Shown here: positions 4,141 to 5,539 of the stretch, piece after piece
Position numbering within the stretch: position 1 is the stretch's first letter
How the letters are laid out: each line of letters starts with the position of its first letter
NCBI GenBank assembly: GCA_005882155.1
Contig: VBCQ01000423.1
Coordinates: 1-5,539 of the forward strand
Origin: Betaproteobacteria bacterium
Lineage (GTDB): Bacteria > Pseudomonadota > Gammaproteobacteria > Burkholderiales > Burkholderiaceae_C
Direction of reading: 5' to 3'
Length of the DNA stretch: 5,539 bases
The notes under the pieces: model-generated
Seen by the model: only the letters and a program-made list of their open reading frames with translations
Databases searched by the model: none
What the model was told of the DNA's origin: nothing
Program-made: the position numbers and the translations under genes

Positions 4141-5539
4141 ATGCGATTGTTCCACTCCGTGCGCCCGCTGAGCGGCACCGGCCGCGTGCTGCTGTGCATT
4201 GCGATGTCGATCATGGCAGCGCTGCTGCTGATGATCAGCCCGCCGACGCATGCCGATGACTCGGAAGCGCCGAAGGCCGAGAGCCCGTACTTCTTCGTCG
4301 ACAGCAATGACCCCGGCACCGACCGGCTGCCGCTCAAGTCGACCCAGGTCGATGTGCGGATCGCCGGCGTGATCGCCGACGTGACCGTGACGCAGCACTA
4401 CCGCAACGAAGGCCAGCGGCCGATCGAAGCGCGCTACGTGTTTCCGGGCTCGACGCAGGCCGCCGTCTACGCGATGAACGTTCGCCTTGGCGACCGGCTG
4501 CTCACCGCGCGAATCCGCGAGAAGCAGCAAGCGCGAATCGAATACAACGCGGCGAAGAAGGAAGGCAAGACGAGCGCGCTGCTCGAGCAGCAGCGGCCCA
4601 ACGTATTCGAGATGAACGTCGCCAACATCATGCCGGGCGACGACGTGGCGGTCGAGCTGCGCTACACCGAGCTCTTGACGCCGCACGATGCGCAATACGG
4701 TTTCGTGTTTCCGACCGTGGTCGGGCCGCGCTACAACAGTCCTCAAGGCGCGGCAGCCAACGAGCGTTGGGTCCACACCCCGTACCACCCGAACGGCGTC
4801 GACTCGCCGATGGCGTTCGACCTGAAGCTCACGCTCGACGCGCCGCTCGCAGTCAAGGAGATCGTCTCGCCGTCGCACGACATCGACGTCGATGGCGTCG
4901 GCAGCTCGCATGCCAGTGTGACGCTGAAAACCGGCGCCGACCGTCCGTCGAACAACCGCGATTTCATCCTTGGTTATCGCCTCGCCGGCGACCGCATCGA
5001 GTCGGGGCTGATGCTGTACCGCGGCGACCAGGAGAACTTTTTTCTCGCGCTGGTCGAGCCGCCGAAGGCGGTGCCAGCGACGCAGATCAACCCGCGCGAC
5101 TACATCTTCGTCGTCGACATCTCGGGCTCGATGCACGGCTATCCGCTGGACACCGCGAAGGAGCTGTTGCAGCACCTGATCGGCAGCCTGCGCCCGAGCG
5201 ACACCTTCAACGTGATGCTGTTCTCCGGCAGCAACCGCATGCTCGCGCCGAGCTCGGTGCCTGCCACTCGCGCCAACATCGACCAGGCGCTGCGCACGAT
5301 CAAGCAGATGGGCGGCAGCGGCAGCACCGAGATCGTGCCGGCGTTGCGGCGCATCGCGGCTTTGCCGAAAGCGGCCGACGTGTCGCGCAGCGTCATCGTC
5401 GTGACCGACGGCTACGTGACGGTCGAGAACGAAGTCTTCGCGCTGGTGCGCAAGAACCTCGGCGAGAGCAACGTGTTCGCGTTCGGCATCGGCACCTCGG
5501 TCAATCGCCATCTGATCGAAGGCATCGCGCGCGCAGGCC
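4141..5539 (+). CDS. Exported VIT and von Willebrand A domain protein (3'-truncated)
   Basis: The first 466 codons are present and the gene runs off the window. A Sec-type signal peptide is visible: basic residues to R15, hydrophobic core about 16-32, and a likely signal peptidase site after THA (residue 38). A VIT (vault/inter-alpha-trypsin) domain follows at about 60-178, with DVRIAGVIADVTVTQHYRN and the EKQQARIEYNAAKKEGKTSA segment. A linker with beta-sandwich character leads to a VWA domain from about 320. Its metal-binding MIDAS is complete: D326-x-S328-x-S330, T396 and D423. VWA/MIDAS domains usually bind protein ligands through a divalent cation, so an adhesive or scaffolding role at the periplasm or cell surface is likely. 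Proteins of this architecture include the proteobacterial dedicated-sortase targets, but the C-terminus that would carry a sorting signal is outside the window. The cre-tag upstream makes it a candidate CreB target. Confidence 0.9.
   Translation, partial: MRLFHSVRPLSGTGRVLLCIAMSIMAALLLMISPPTHADDSEAPKAESPYFFVDSNDPGTDRLPLKSTQVDVRIAGVIADVTVTQHYRNEGQRPIEARYVFPGSTQAAVYAMNVRLGDRLLTARIREKQQARIEYNAAKKEGKTSALLEQQRPNVFEMNVANIMPGDDVAVELRYTELLTPHDAQYGFVFPTVVGPRYNSPQGAAANERWVHTPYHPNGVDSPMAFDLKLTLDAPLAVKEIVSPSHDIDVDGVGSSHASVTLKTGADRPSNNRDFILGYRLAGDRIESGLMLYRGDQENFFLALVEPPKAVPATQINPRDYIFVVDISGSMHGYPLDTAKELLQHLIGSLRPSDTFNVMLFSGSNRMLAPSSVPATRANIDQALRTIKQMGGSGSTEIVPALRRIAALPKAADVSRSVIVVTDGYVTVENEVFALVRKNLGESNVFAFGIGTSVNRHLIEGIARAG

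Noticed and set aside
4066..5511. A 481-codon minus-strand frame opposite the VIT/VWA gene
   Set aside because: It is codon-aligned with the sense gene, has the same shadow composition, and overlaps a gene with a signal peptide, VIT and MIDAS motifs.

Overview
The window is GC-rich DNA with strong third-position G/C bias, densely packed genes and almost no TTA, CTA or TCA codons. The protein sequences (a CreB/CreC pair, a proteobacterial MurQ, a CysK ending) point to a proteobacterium. A betaproteobacterium of the Burkholderiales is my best guess, but this is inferred from general resemblance without any database search.

Layout: the 3' end of a cysteine synthase gene (cysK, 1-324) overlaps by ATGA a CreB-type response regulator (321-1025). 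A small SnoaL/NTF2-fold protein (1098-1574) and the CreC-type sensor kinase (1608-3065) follow on the same strand. The plus-strand run then meets murQ (3957 to 3070, minus strand) tail to tail with a 4-nt gap. A 183-bp divergent intergenic region (3958-4140) separates murQ from a secreted VIT/VWA-domain protein (4141 to the window edge, truncated).

The most informative finding is not a gene. The divergent region holds an exact match to the CreB operator ('cre-tag', TTCAC-N6-TTCAC) at 4021-4036, about 1 kb beyond the end of creC. It reads in the direction of the VIT/VWA gene, 104 bp before its start codon, and lies 63 bp upstream of murQ on the other side. Together these suggest a local circuit: a CreC envelope sensor, the CreB activator, and a CreB-controlled exported VIT/VWA protein, with the peptidoglycan-recycling enzyme MurQ possibly also under control. 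CreBC homologues are known to respond to cell-wall disturbance in some gammaproteobacteria, so a murQ neighbour is a coherent pairing. A VIT/VWA target is not one I recognise from the described Cre regulon.

Other unusual points are the SnoaL-like gene lying between regulator and kinase, the translational overlap of creB with cysK, a compact hairpin directly before the VIT/VWA ribosome-binding site, and very long antisense frames that are explained by codon use. No RNA genes, insertion sequences, CRISPR arrays or convincing intrinsic terminators were seen.
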